From Candidatus Planktophila sp. (GTDB lineage Bacteria > Actinomycetota > Actinomycetes > Nanopelagicales > Nanopelagicaceae), in NCBI GenBank assembly GCA_021741905.1, contig JAIOWZ010000003.1, positions 26,117-90,116 on the forward strand: a stretch of DNA of 64,000 bases, written 5' to 3'. The first letter of the stretch is position 1. Each line of letters begins with the position of its first letter. The translations under genes were made by a program, and so were the position numbers. Of the stretch, positions 36,263 through 43,899 are shown piece after piece. The notes below the pieces were generated by a model. The model was given only the letters and a program-made list of their open reading frames with translations, was not told where the DNA came from and did not search any database.

Positions 36263-37596
36263 CTATCTTTAAACTTTTTGGTACGGGTGCGTGTGCGCTC
36301 TGCACGAACTGGTGCGGCCTCTTGCTTGGCGCGAGGGGCTCGAGATTCTTTGCTTTCAACTTTTGCTACAGGCTTTGCTTTAACAAGTCGTCCTGTTGAG
36401 CCGGCTGGAATATCGAGGGTCTCATACAAATGTTCTGAGGATGAATAAGTCTCTTCAGGTTCTGCAAGACCAAGTTCTAGAACTTGATTAATCATCTTCC
36501 AGCGAGCAAGCTCGTCCCAATCAACAAAAGTTACGGCAATACCGTGAGCACCTGCGCGAGCTGTGCGACCGATACGGTGCACATATGTCTTTTCATCTTC
36601 AGGACATTGGTAGTTGATTACGTGTGTAATGCCATCAATATCAATACCGCGGGCGGCAACATCTGTTGCAACTAGCACATCTGACTTTCCTGCTTTGAAA
36701 TCGCCTAATGCTTTTTCGCGTGCGCTTTGGCCAAGATCACCATGAATTGGCGCAGCCTTAAAGCCACGTTCGATCAAATCTTCAGCTGTCTTTTGTGCTG
36801 TGCGCTTTGTGCGACAGAAAACCATTGTTGGCCCACGACCATTGGCCTGCAAAATACGTGCAAGCATTTCAATTTTATCCATTGCATGTGCACGCAATAC
36901 ATGTTGCTTAATTCGAGTAACTACCGCTCCTTCATCCTCGCTGTCCTGTGTGCGAATGTGAATTGGCTGGTTCATGAAGCGACGGGCCAGAGCAATGATG
37001 TCTCCTGGCATAGTCGCTGAAAACAACATAGTTTGGGTGCGATTAGGCGTGCTCGAAAGAATCTTTTCGACATCAGGCAAGAAACCAAGATCTAACATTT
37101 CATCTGCCTCATCCAGAACTAACCGTGAAACCTCTTTGAGTTTTAACTGTCCTTGGCGAGATAAATCTAGAAGTCGGCCTGGAGTGCCCACGACGATTTC
37201 AACGCCAGCGTGCAGAGCCTCGATCTGTGGTTCAAATGCGCGCCCACCATAAACGGCAAGTGTGCGAATACCACGGTTAGAGGCCAGCTCTTCAATATCT
37301 CGTGTTACCTGAGTACATAGTTCGCGAGTAGGAACCACAATTAAAACCTGTGGCATTCCTTTGTTCGCAAAATCGGCCCACTCAGCATCGTCCGGTGCGA
37401 TGACTCGTTCAATGACGGGAATACCAAATGCAAGAGTCTTACCTGTACCAGTCTTTGCTTGTCCGATTACATCGCCATCTGCGAGAGCAATTGGCAAAAC
37501 CATTTCTTGAATGGCAAAGGGAGCTAAGAAGCCATGTGCGTGAAGTGCTTCAATTGTTTGGCTGCGCAGGGGCAGTTCGGCAAATGTTGGTGACAT
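36259..37596 (-). CDS. DEAD-box ATP-dependent RNA helicase
   Basis: It unwinds RNA duplexes, probably in ribosome assembly or mRNA decay. The protein has 445 residues. Q-motif FAIQEMVLP is near residue 23, motif I AKTGTGKT near 43, Ia VPTREL near 90, DEADEMLDLGF near 160, SATMP near 195. In the second domain VATDVAARGIDI is near 310 and HRIGRTARAG near 343. The last 60 residues are basic and low in complexity, typical of RNA-binding tails. A TAGGAAC ribosome-binding-like stretch precedes the ATG. It follows the TetR gene by 21 bases. Confidence 0.95.
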   Translation of the reverse strand: MSPTFAELPLRSQTIEALHAHGFLAPFAIQEMVLPIALADGDVIGQAKTGTGKTLAFGIPVIERVIAPDDAEWADFANKGMPQVLIVVPTRELCTQVTRDIEELASNRGIRTLAVYGGRAFEPQIEALHAGVEIVVGTPGRLLDLSRQGQLKLKEVSRLVLDEADEMLDLGFLPDVEKILSSTPNRTQTMLFSATMPGDIIALARRFMNQPIHIRTQDSEDEGAVVTRIKQHVLRAHAMDKIEMLARILQANGRGPTMVFCRTKRTAQKTAEDLIERGFKAAPIHGDLGQSAREKALGDFKAGKSDVLVATDVAARGIDIDGITHVINYQCPEDEKTYVHRIGRTARAGAHGIAVTFVDWDELARWKMINQVLELGLAEPEETYSSSEHLYETLDIPAGSTGRLVKAKPVAKVESKESRAPRAKQEAAPVRAERTRTRTKKFKDS

Positions 37597-37617
37597 ATAA
37601 ATTTGTTCCTATCGGGA

Positions 37618-38229
37618 TTAATTGCGCGGAAAACCTGAAATGCCTCGCCACATTAGGTTGTGAACTAGTTCCACAGCCTCTTGTCGACTCAACTTGCTAT
37701 CTCGTTCGAGCCAGTGACGAGCAGTTACTTGCGCATAACCAATCATTCCAACACCCAAAAGCATTGATGCCTCTTTTGGTAGGCCAGTATCAATTGCAAT
37801 TACAGCACTTGCTGCAGCTGCACAGTCGTAAGTCATTCTGTTAAGACGTTGACGAACTTGGGGCTCAACACTCATGTCACTTTCAAACAGGAGACGAAAC
37901 GCTTCGCCTTCCTTTTCAATGAATGCAAAGTAAGCATCCACAGTTGCGTGGACGCGATCTTTGTTATCTGGAGTCGAAGCAATTGCCTTTTGAATTTCAA
38001 AAACTAGGGAATCTATGTGCACATCAAGTACAGCCAGATACAGCTCGAGTTTTGACGGGAAGTGCTGGTACAAAACCGGCTTTGAAACATTTGCACGATC
38101 TGCAATTTCATCCATTGCAGCAGAGTGATAACCAGCAGCGGTGAACACTTCAAGGGCTGCTGAGAGCAACAATGCTCGGCGCTCATCACGAGGCAAACGA
38201 GCCTTGTTGGATGTGTCTAGGTTACTCAT
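37618..38229 (-). CDS. TetR family transcriptional regulator
   Basis: The protein has 203 residues with an N-terminal TetR DNA-binding domain: RRALLLSAALEVFTAAGYHSAAMDEIADRANVSKPVLYQHF covers residues about 17-57. A variable ligand-binding domain follows. It is divergent from mshB across 30 bp and upstream of the helicase. A TACGAT box ends seven bases before the ATG. Orthologues beside a DEAD-box gene are common in actinobacteria as I remember. The ligand is unknown; control of its own and mshB's promoters is plausible because they share so short a region. Confidence 0.9.
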   Translation of the reverse strand: MSNLDTSNKARLPRDERRALLLSAALEVFTAAGYHSAAMDEIADRANVSKPVLYQHFPSKLELYLAVLDVHIDSLVFEIQKAIASTPDNKDRVHATVDAYFAFIEKEGEAFRLLFESDMSVEPQVRQRLNRMTYDCAAAASAVIAIDTGLPKEASMLLGVGMIGYAQVTARHWLERDSKLSRQEAVELVHNLMWRGISGFPRN

Positions 38230-38259
38230 TGGAGTAATCGTACGGCAGAATTACCAATC

Positions 38260-39126
38260 ATGAACCGCCCATATGAAGGCATCCGCATCTTGCTCGTACA
38301 CGCACATCCTGATGATGAAACCATCAACAATGGCGCAACAATGGCTCTTTACGCTGCTCGTGGCGCTCAAGTAACCCTTGTGACCTGCACGCGTGGTGAA
38401 GAAGGCGAAGTATTAGTTCCGGGGCTCGCTCATCTAGCTAGTTCCGAGCAAGATTTACTGGGACTACATCGTGAAACTGAACTCGCACTTGCCATGAACG
38501 CACTTGGCATTTCAGATTTCAGATTTCTCGGCGCCCCCATTACCAAATTTCGAGATAGCGGCATGATGGGAACAGAACAAAATAATCGCCCCGATGTATT
38601 TTGGCAGGCAGATCTAGACACCGCGGCAAGAATTCTTGTGGAAGTAATTGAAGAAGTTAAACCACACATCTTGATCACTTATGATGAAATCGGGGGTTAC
38701 GGCCATCCTGATCACATCAAGGCACATCGAGTTGCAATGCGCGCTTCTGAACTATCAATATGGCAGATTCAAAAGATTTATTGGAACACAATTCCTAAAT
38801 CTGTTATTGCTCAAGGCATGGAAAAAATGAAGGAAATCGGCTCAGATTTCTTCGGTGCCGAAAACATTGATGATGTTCCATTTGCAAAAGACGATGAGTT
38901 TGTAACAACCTTGATTGATGGCTCGGCTTACGTCGAATCCAAGATGGCTGCCATGAAGGCTCACGAAACTCAAATCGCACTAGATGGTCCATTTTTTGCA
39001 CTGTCAAATAATCTTGGAATGCAGATTTGGGGAGACGAGTACTACACCCTTGTAAAAGGGGAAAAAGGGGCACCATTTGATTCCAATGGTCGCGAAATGG
39101 ATTTAACGGCAGGTGTGGTTCTGTAA
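38260..39126 (+). CDS. mshB: MshB-type deacetylase (mycothiol biosynthesis) or related PIG-L amidase
   Basis: It would remove acetate from GlcNAc-inositol in mycothiol synthesis. The protein has 288 residues of the LmbE/PIG-L fold. VHAHPDDETINNGATMALYA near residues 13-32 contains the AHPDDE zinc motif, and GGYGHPDHIKAHR near 146-158 contains the third ligand. CTRGEEGEVLVPGL near 46 is characteristic of MshB/Mca. The following DUF6113-like gene is an MshB neighbour in other actinobacteria as I remember. MshA, MshC and MshD are not in the window. Mca (mycothiol conjugate amidase) is the nearest alternative. Confidence 0.85.
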   Translation: MNRPYEGIRILLVHAHPDDETINNGATMALYAARGAQVTLVTCTRGEEGEVLVPGLAHLASSEQDLLGLHRETELALAMNALGISDFRFLGAPITKFRDSGMMGTEQNNRPDVFWQADLDTAARILVEVIEEVKPHILITYDEIGGYGHPDHIKAHRVAMRASELSIWQIQKIYWNTIPKSVIAQGMEKMKEIGSDFFGAENIDDVPFAKDDEFVTTLIDGSAYVESKMAAMKAHETQIALDGPFFALSNNLGMQIWGDEYYTLVKGEKGAPFDSNGREMDLTAGVVL

Positions 39127-39437
39127 TGCGCTACTTGTACTCAGCAGTTTTGGGTTTAGCACTTGGCGTAAGTTCAGTATTTGTCTATGGAATGTATCCA
39201 CCGATTGGATTACTGCTCTCAATAGCAGCGACCTGTCTTGGCATTTGGGCGGTGGGGCGTTTATGGGGGAAAAGAATCTATAGATTTATTGCGGCAGTTG
39301 TTTGGAGTTTGATAATTTTACGCGCGGGATTTCCTGGACTCAATAATGAGTATTTGATAGAGGCAAGTACAGCTGGAAATTCTCTTATAAATTTTGGATT
39401 CATCGCAGTCGTAATTGCGATCTTGACCCCTCTTTAA
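39126..39437 (+). CDS. Small four-helix membrane protein, DUF6113-like
   Basis: The protein has 103 residues with four hydrophobic helices: about 5-22, 28-46, 54-72 and 85-102. They are separated by very short loops (RLWGKRIYR is the only basic one). I place it with DUF6113 mainly because it directly follows mshB, where such proteins occur in other actinobacteria. The start shares one base with the mshB stop (TAATG). The stop shares TTAA with the convergent cysS gene. Function is unknown. Confidence 0.7.
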   Translation: MRYLYSAVLGLALGVSSVFVYGMYPPIGLLLSIAATCLGIWAVGRLWGKRIYRFIAAVVWSLIILRAGFPGLNNEYLIEASTAGNSLINFGFIAVVIAILTPL

Positions 39438-40780
39438 GACCAGCTCTGCCCGTCGGCAGTATCCTTAATCTGTAATCCAAGATCTTCTAACTGAAGCCGC
39501 AAAGCATCACTATCTGCCCAGCGTTTTTCACTCCGGGCCTTCATGCGATCATCAAGCAGTGCTTGCATTTGCTCAGTTAACTCACGTGCAGCAATCGGGC
39601 GATCAAGATATAAACCAAGAACTTGGTCGGCATAGAGAAAAAGCTCACGCTTGTTTTCAAGGTTGCTCTTTTCGATTTCACGCAAACGCAGAATAACCTT
39701 TGGCGTATCTAAATCGTTTTCAAATGCTGATTCAATCTCAGAATCTATGGTGACTGCAGAAGATTGCCCCCATGTGGACATTTTGGTTCTCCACCGTTTA
39801 ATGGTTTCATCGGCGGCATTAATTGAGTTCCACGTCAGATCCATCTGAGATCTGTAGCGATTTTCAAGAAAACAGAGGCGCAATGCTAAGGGATCTATTC
39901 CACGGGCCATGATGTCGCTAACAAGAACAACATTGCCGCTGCTTTTCGACATTTTCTTACCCTCAAAGAGCAGATGTTCGCCATGTACCCATAAATCAAC
40001 GGCCTCATGGCCAATCACGGCATTGGATTGCGCACGTTCATTTTCATGATGGGGGAAACGTAAATCAATTCCTCCAACATGCACATCAACATGTTGATTC
40101 AATATTTTCATGGACATGGCAGAACATTCGATATGCCATCCTGGATAACCCGGTCCCCACGGTGAACCCCAAATCATTTCGCTTCGTTCACCAGCTGCTT
40201 TCCATAGCGCCCAATCGGCATGGAACTTTTTAACACCATCATTGTGGTATTCATATCTGTGACCAGGTTTGAGTGAATCAAGTCTGTTTCCGCTTATCTC
40301 ACCATAACTCTCAAATTTCTGTGCATCAAAGTAAACAGATTTATCATCCCCCACATATGCAAATCCTTTTTCAATCAAATCTGCGATCATCGATTGCATT
40401 AAGTCAATGCTTTCGCTGGCTCGTGGATATGAGTCTGCAATGCCAATATTTAAAAGAGATAAATCATGATGAAACTTTTCCTCATATTTTCGGGCAATTT
40501 CAAGTGGGCTAACTTTCTCAATCGATGCTTGAGATAGAATCTTGTCATCCCCGGCAAAGTCTTCAGACATATGTCCAACATCTGTTATGTTTTGAATTAA
40601 CCTGACCTTAACCCCTGTTAGAGAAATTACTCGTGAAATTAGATCCGCCAACAGAAATGTTCGAAGATTGCCAACATGTGCATCACGATAAACTGTTGGT
40701 CCGCAGCAATACATGGTTAATAGTCCATCAGTTGCTGTGGTCTCTTTTAGTTGCCGCGACTTTGTGTCATATAACTTCAT
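39434..40780 (-). CDS. cysS: Cysteinyl-tRNA synthetase
   Basis: It charges tRNA-Cys. The protein has 448 residues of class I. MYCCGPTVYRDAHVGNLRTF near residues 23-42 holds the first zinc ligand Cys and the HIGH-like HVGN. WHIECSAMS near 207 and FPHHENE near 232 supply the other zinc ligands, and KMSKSSGN is near 266. The substrate-site order CGPTVY argues for CysRS, since MshC has CGITPYDATH. NITDVGHMSEDF near 64 marks the variant subgroup with DVGH instead of DIDDK. It overlaps the small upstream SH3-like gene as ATGA. Confidence 0.92.
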   Translation of the reverse strand: MKLYDTKSRQLKETTATDGLLTMYCCGPTVYRDAHVGNLRTFLLADLISRVISLTGVKVRLIQNITDVGHMSEDFAGDDKILSQASIEKVSPLEIARKYEEKFHHDLSLLNIGIADSYPRASESIDLMQSMIADLIEKGFAYVGDDKSVYFDAQKFESYGEISGNRLDSLKPGHRYEYHNDGVKKFHADWALWKAAGERSEMIWGSPWGPGYPGWHIECSAMSMKILNQHVDVHVGGIDLRFPHHENERAQSNAVIGHEAVDLWVHGEHLLFEGKKMSKSSGNVVLVSDIMARGIDPLALRLCFLENRYRSQMDLTWNSINAADETIKRWRTKMSTWGQSSAVTIDSEIESAFENDLDTPKVILRLREIEKSNLENKRELFLYADQVLGLYLDRPIAARELTEQMQALLDDRMKARSEKRWADSDALRLQLEDLGLQIKDTADGQSWS

Positions 40781-40977
40781 GTGCGCTCTATTACTTCGCG
40801 CCAGACAAAGATCTGATCATGTTCAAATTCGATGAGATTGTCATGTCGATTTCGTAGAGTGAAGGGTGACTCGAGATGGCCGAGGATGTCGCGAAATCCA
40901 CCTTCTGGATCGTGAAGCCGAATACTGACCCTTTTACCTATAAGTGAGGCAAAGGTGGCTTCTAGCTCGGTGGGCAT
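40777..40977 (-). CDS. Stand-alone SH3-like domain protein (Rv0428c acetyltransferase N-domain type)
   Basis: The protein has 66 residues. IGKRVSIRLHDPEGGFRDIL, then LGHLESPFTLRNRHDNLIEF and DQIFVWREVIER, matches the small beta-barrel domain that precedes the GNAT domain in actinobacterial acetyltransferases. In those genomes such an acetyltransferase commonly lies next to the ferredoxin gene, as this one does. Here the acetyltransferase part is missing and the frame ends cleanly with ATGA coupling to cysS. A TATCGT box ends six bases before its ATG, so it leads the cysS transcript. Function unknown; a shrunken acetyltransferase remnant kept as a domain is the simplest view. Confidence 0.68.
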   Translation of the reverse strand: MPTELEATFASLIGKRVSIRLHDPEGGFRDILGHLESPFTLRNRHDNLIEFEHDQIFVWREVIERT

Positions 40978-40983
40978 AACAGA

Positions 40984-40989
40984 ACGATA
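40984..40989 (-). promoter_or_regulatory. TANNNT box for the SH3-like gene and cysS
   Basis: On the minus strand TATCGT (40989 down to 40984) ends six bases before the ATG at 40977. No Shine-Dalgarno lies between. It would drive both the SH3-like gene and cysS. Confidence 0.45.
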
Positions 40990-41030
40990 AACCGAGTCGG
41001 CAAATATCGCGCATCGGCCACTGTAGGAGT

Positions 41031-41036
41031 TAGAAT
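41031..41036 (+). promoter_or_regulatory. Possible -10 element of fdxA
   Basis: TAGAAT resembles the TATAAT consensus and lies 40 bases before the fdxA GTG, leaving a short leader with a TTGGAGG ribosome-binding site (about 41064-41070). No convincing -35 is visible 17 bases upstream. Confidence 0.35.
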
Positions 41037-41076
41037 CCGCAGGTAACCAACTCGCTAGATTTTTTGGAGGCTCCTC

Positions 41077-41397
41077 GTGACGTATGTGATCGCTGAACCG
41101 TGCATCGATGTAAAAGATAAGTCCTGCATCGAAGAATGCCCTGTGGATTGCATCTATGAAGGCGGACGCATGCTTTACATCCAGCCTGACGAATGTGTTG
41201 ACTGCGGTGCGTGCGAGCCAGTCTGTCCAGTGGAAGCCATTTATTACGAAGATGATGTCCCAGGGCAGTGGAAAGATTTCAGCAAGGCAAACACTGAATT
41301 CTTCATTGAAATTGGATCACCAGGCGGTGCAAGCAAGGTTGGCCCAACAGGCACAGACCATCCTTCAGTAACTGCACTTCCACCAAAGAGCGAGTAA
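41077..41397 (+). CDS. fdxA: Seven-iron ferredoxin
   Basis: It is a small soluble electron carrier of 106 residues binding one [3Fe-4S] and one [4Fe-4S] cluster. The first motif, [15 protein letters not shown] near residues 15-29, has the spacing of a three-cysteine cluster. [22 protein letters not shown] near 38-59 gives a complete CxxCxxCxxxCP set. The C-terminal extension with [12 protein letters not shown] is typical of actinobacterial FdxA/FdxC. It starts at GTG after a strong ribosome-binding site. dapC follows three bases later, the usual actinobacterial order. It is a possible donor for the P450 at 5.8 kb. Confidence 0.95.
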   Translation: MTYVIAEPCIDVKDKSCIEECPVDCIYEGGRMLYIQPDECVDCGACEPVCPVEAIYYEDDVPGQWKDFSKANTEFFIEIGSPGGASKVGPTGTDHPSVTALPPKSE

Positions 41398-41400
41398 GCC

Positions 41401-42465
41401 TTGCGCGGCCAGCTCCCAGATTTTCCCTGGGATGCACTCGCACCATTTGGAGACATTGCCAGATCGCATCCGCAAGGAATTATTGATCTTTCACAGGGCA
41501 CCCCAGTTGATCCAACTCCAGAATTTATTCAACAGGTATTCCGCGATGCATCAAACTCACCAAGCTATCCGGTAACAGCTGGAACCCCCGAACTTCGAGC
41601 AGCAATTAAGAAGTGGGCGGTAGAGCGCTTAGGTGCAACTGGAGATTTTGATGTTCTTCCAATAATTGGTTCCAAAGAGCTAGTTGCATGGCTTCCAACT
41701 ATTTTGGAATCTAAAAAAGTATTGATTCCTGAAATTGCTTATCCGACCTATCACGTTGGTGCAGTGTTAGCAGGTGCTGAATCGATCCCAGTTGCAATCG
41801 CTGCAAAGAGTTGGCCTGCTGCAGATTTAGCGTGGTTGAACTCTCCATCAAATCCAACGGGTCGCGTTCATAGTGATGCAGAAATCAAAGCATGTATCGA
41901 TTGGTCACGAGCCAATAATGCTTTATTGGTCTCTGATGAGTGTTATCTAGAATTTGAGCACTCAGCACATCCTGTATCTGTTCTTTCACATACCGGGGGA
42001 GACAACACAAACATTTTGGCGATCCATTCTCTGTCAAAGCGCTCTTCTATGGCTGGTTATCGAGCGGCATTCATGATCGGTGACTCAGAGTTAATCGCAA
42101 GAATTCGTGAGATTCGAAAGCACGGGGGGATGATGGTGCCGCTGCCTGTGCAGAAAGCGATGACTGTTGCCCTGTCAGATGACAAACATGTTGCAGAACA
42201 ACGCACACGTTACAACGCCCGAAAAGATGCTTTGCGTCCCGCCTTAGAAGAGGCCGGATTTACAATCGAATTTAGTAATGCAGGTTTGTACCTGTGGTGC
42301 ACCCGCAACGAAGATGCTTGGGAGAGCGTTTCATGGCTAGCTAACCGTGGAATCTTGGCCACCCCAGGCTCATTTTATGGTGCACTAGGAGCCCGCTATA
42401 TTCGTATTGCAATGACAGCTACTGATGCTCAAATAGCTGATGCCCTTCAACGTATTAAGGCGTAA
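41401..42465 (+). CDS. dapC: N-succinyldiaminopimelate aminotransferase
   Basis: It is a pyridoxal-phosphate class I aminotransferase converting N-succinyl-2-amino-6-ketopimelate in lysine/diaminopimelate synthesis. The protein has 354 residues from a TTG start that begins LPDFPWDALAPFGDIA, the typical DapC N-terminus. PSNPTGRVH near residue 147 and SLSKRSSMAGYRAAF near 200-214 hold the PLP-phosphate contacts and Schiff-base lysine. R-binding IRIAMTA is near 335. Its linkage to fdxA is conserved in actinobacteria. dapD lies 16 kb away in this window, so the pathway is scattered. Confidence 0.9.
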   Translation: MRGQLPDFPWDALAPFGDIARSHPQGIIDLSQGTPVDPTPEFIQQVFRDASNSPSYPVTAGTPELRAAIKKWAVERLGATGDFDVLPIIGSKELVAWLPTILESKKVLIPEIAYPTYHVGAVLAGAESIPVAIAAKSWPAADLAWLNSPSNPTGRVHSDAEIKACIDWSRANNALLVSDECYLEFEHSAHPVSVLSHTGGDNTNILAIHSLSKRSSMAGYRAAFMIGDSELIARIREIRKHGGMMVPLPVQKAMTVALSDDKHVAEQRTRYNARKDALRPALEEAGFTIEFSNAGLYLWCTRNEDAWESVSWLANRGILATPGSFYGALGARYIRIAMTATDAQIADALQRIKA

Positions 42466-42468
42466 TCA

Positions 42469-43428
42469 ATGGCTGTAGCAATTTTATTAGTTGGCGGCTT
42501 CGGTACCAGACTCATGCCTTTAACCAAGAACACACCAAAGCCCATGTTAACTGTTGCTGGAATACCAGTAACCGAACATCAAATAGCGATGGCAAAAGCA
42601 GCTGGGATTACAGAAATAGTCTTAGCAACCTCTTACCTTTCTGAAGTTTTTATTCCCTACTTTGGTGATGGCTCCAAGTGGGGTATGAAAATAAAATACG
42701 CAGTTGAAAAAGAACCACTTGGAACAGGTGGTGGGATTAGAAATGCTGCGCAACTACTCGATTCCGATCAATCAGTTGTAATTCTCAATGGTGATGTTTT
42801 GAGCTCACACAACCTGGCAGAGCAAATTCGCCAACACGAATCACATGATGCCGATGTGACTTTGCATTTAACTCAAGTAGAAGATGCAAGAGCATTTGGA
42901 TGCGTCCCAACGGATAGTAATGGTCGCGTAACTGCATTTTTAGAGAAGATGGAAAATCCAGTAACCAATCAAATTAATGCAGGTTGTTATGTTTTTAACC
43001 CTCGTGTTATTACAGCAATTCCATTAGACACAGTGGTTTCAGTTGAACGAGAAACATTTCCACACTTAGTTGCAAGTGGTGCCAAAGTATTTGGATATGT
43101 CGAGAAGGCCTATTGGTTGGATATCGGAACCCCACGCGCCCTATTGAAAGCTTCAATCGATATCGTTAAGCGAAGCGGTGAATTCTTAGCGATGCCGGGA
43201 GCAGGTATTGACCCCACCGCCGTGATAACTGGCGGAAGTTGTATTGGATCTAATTCATCTGTTGGGGCAGGGGCGGTCATTGATGGCTCCATAATCGAGG
43301 CTGGATGTGTCATTGGCCCGAACGCAAAGATTTCTGATTCATTTGTCGCAACCGGTACCGAAATCAAAAATAATGTGAAAATAACCTCATCTTTTGCAAC
43401 AAATAACGAAATTCTTCCAATTCCCTAG
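42469..43428 (+). CDS. NDP-sugar pyrophosphorylase, probable mannose-1-phosphate guanylyltransferase
   Basis: It activates a sugar 1-phosphate to its NDP-sugar. The protein has 319 residues. The signature GGFGTRLMPLTKNTPKPML is near residues 8-26, EKEPLGTGGGIRNA near 78 binds the nucleotide, and NGDVL near 104 is the metal-binding Asp. AYWLDIGTP near 212 lies at the sugar site. A C-terminal left-handed beta helix with hexapeptide repeats follows (about 240-310). GDP-mannose is favoured because a phosphomannomutase, WhiB2 and a large glycosyltransferase follow, matching the mycobacterial manB (Rv3264c) region as I recall. A glucose-1-phosphate enzyme is the alternative. Confidence 0.87.
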   Translation: MAVAILLVGGFGTRLMPLTKNTPKPMLTVAGIPVTEHQIAMAKAAGITEIVLATSYLSEVFIPYFGDGSKWGMKIKYAVEKEPLGTGGGIRNAAQLLDSDQSVVILNGDVLSSHNLAEQIRQHESHDADVTLHLTQVEDARAFGCVPTDSNGRVTAFLEKMENPVTNQINAGCYVFNPRVITAIPLDTVVSVERETFPHLVASGAKVFGYVEKAYWLDIGTPRALLKASIDIVKRSGEFLAMPGAGIDPTAVITGGSCIGSNSSVGAGAVIDGSIIEAGCVIGPNAKISDSFVATGTEIKNNVKITSSFATNNEILPIP

Positions 43429-43469
43429 AAATTGAGCGTAAATTTTCACTCAGGGGAGCAACTCTGGGC

Positions 43470-43498
43470 TTGACATGAGCGAGTTACAAGCGTGTAAT
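43470..43498 (+). promoter_or_regulatory. Near-consensus sigma-70 promoter of whiB2
   Basis: A perfect -35 TTGACA (43470-43475) is followed after 17 bases by -10 TGTAAT (43493-43498). Start of transcription would be near 43505, leaving a leader of about 58 bases before the whiB2 ATG. It is the clearest two-box promoter in the window. Confidence 0.75.
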
Positions 43499-43562
43499 TC
43501 ACTCTTAAGAACGTCTTTTCCATGAGGGATGAGACAACGAAAGCTAATGGAGCATCGACGAT

Positions 43563-43862
43563 ATGCCGATTCAACCCGCAGCCCAGAACTCCCCAATCCC
43601 CACGTCAGGCCCAACAATCACACTCGCATCGGGTGAAAACATGGAACTCTCATGGCAGGAGCGCGCGCTATGCGCCCAGACTGATCCAGAGGCCTTCTTT
43701 CCAGAAAAGGGCGGATCCACTCGCGAAGCAAAGCGCGTATGTCTTTCCTGTGATGTTCGCGCAGAATGTTTGGAGTACGCACTTGCACATGATGAACGCT
43801 TCGGAATTTGGGGCGGATTATCAGAGCGCGAACGCCGTCGCTTAAAGCGTCGCACCGCCTAA
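43563..43862 (+). CDS. whiB2: WhiB-family iron-sulfur transcription factor (WhiB2/WhmD-like)
   Basis: It is an Fe-S regulator that works with the principal sigma factor, in this subclass controlling division or septation. The protein has 99 residues. The four cluster cysteines are in ALCAQTD, then CLSCDVRAEC, followed by the sigma-contact turn GIWGGLSERERR and the basic DNA-binding end RRLKRRTA. The first 26 residues are unstructured; an ATG at 43641 (MELSWQER) could also be used. Position beside mannose-activation genes matches mycobacterial whiB2. It has its own strong promoter. Confidence 0.93.
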   Translation: MPIQPAAQNSPIPTSGPTITLASGENMELSWQERALCAQTDPEAFFPEKGGSTREAKRVCLSCDVRAECLEYALAHDERFGIWGGLSERERRRLKRRTA

Positions 43863-43899
43863 GGTTTTTGCATCTCTTAGGAGATAGCGAGATGTACAT

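Noticed and set aside
39434..40780. Gene next to mshB could be mshC (cysteine ligase of mycothiol synthesis)
   Set aside because: The active-site segment is CGPTVYRDAHVGN as in cysteinyl-tRNA synthetases, not the CGITPYDATH of MshC, and all CysRS zinc ligands and KMSKS are present.
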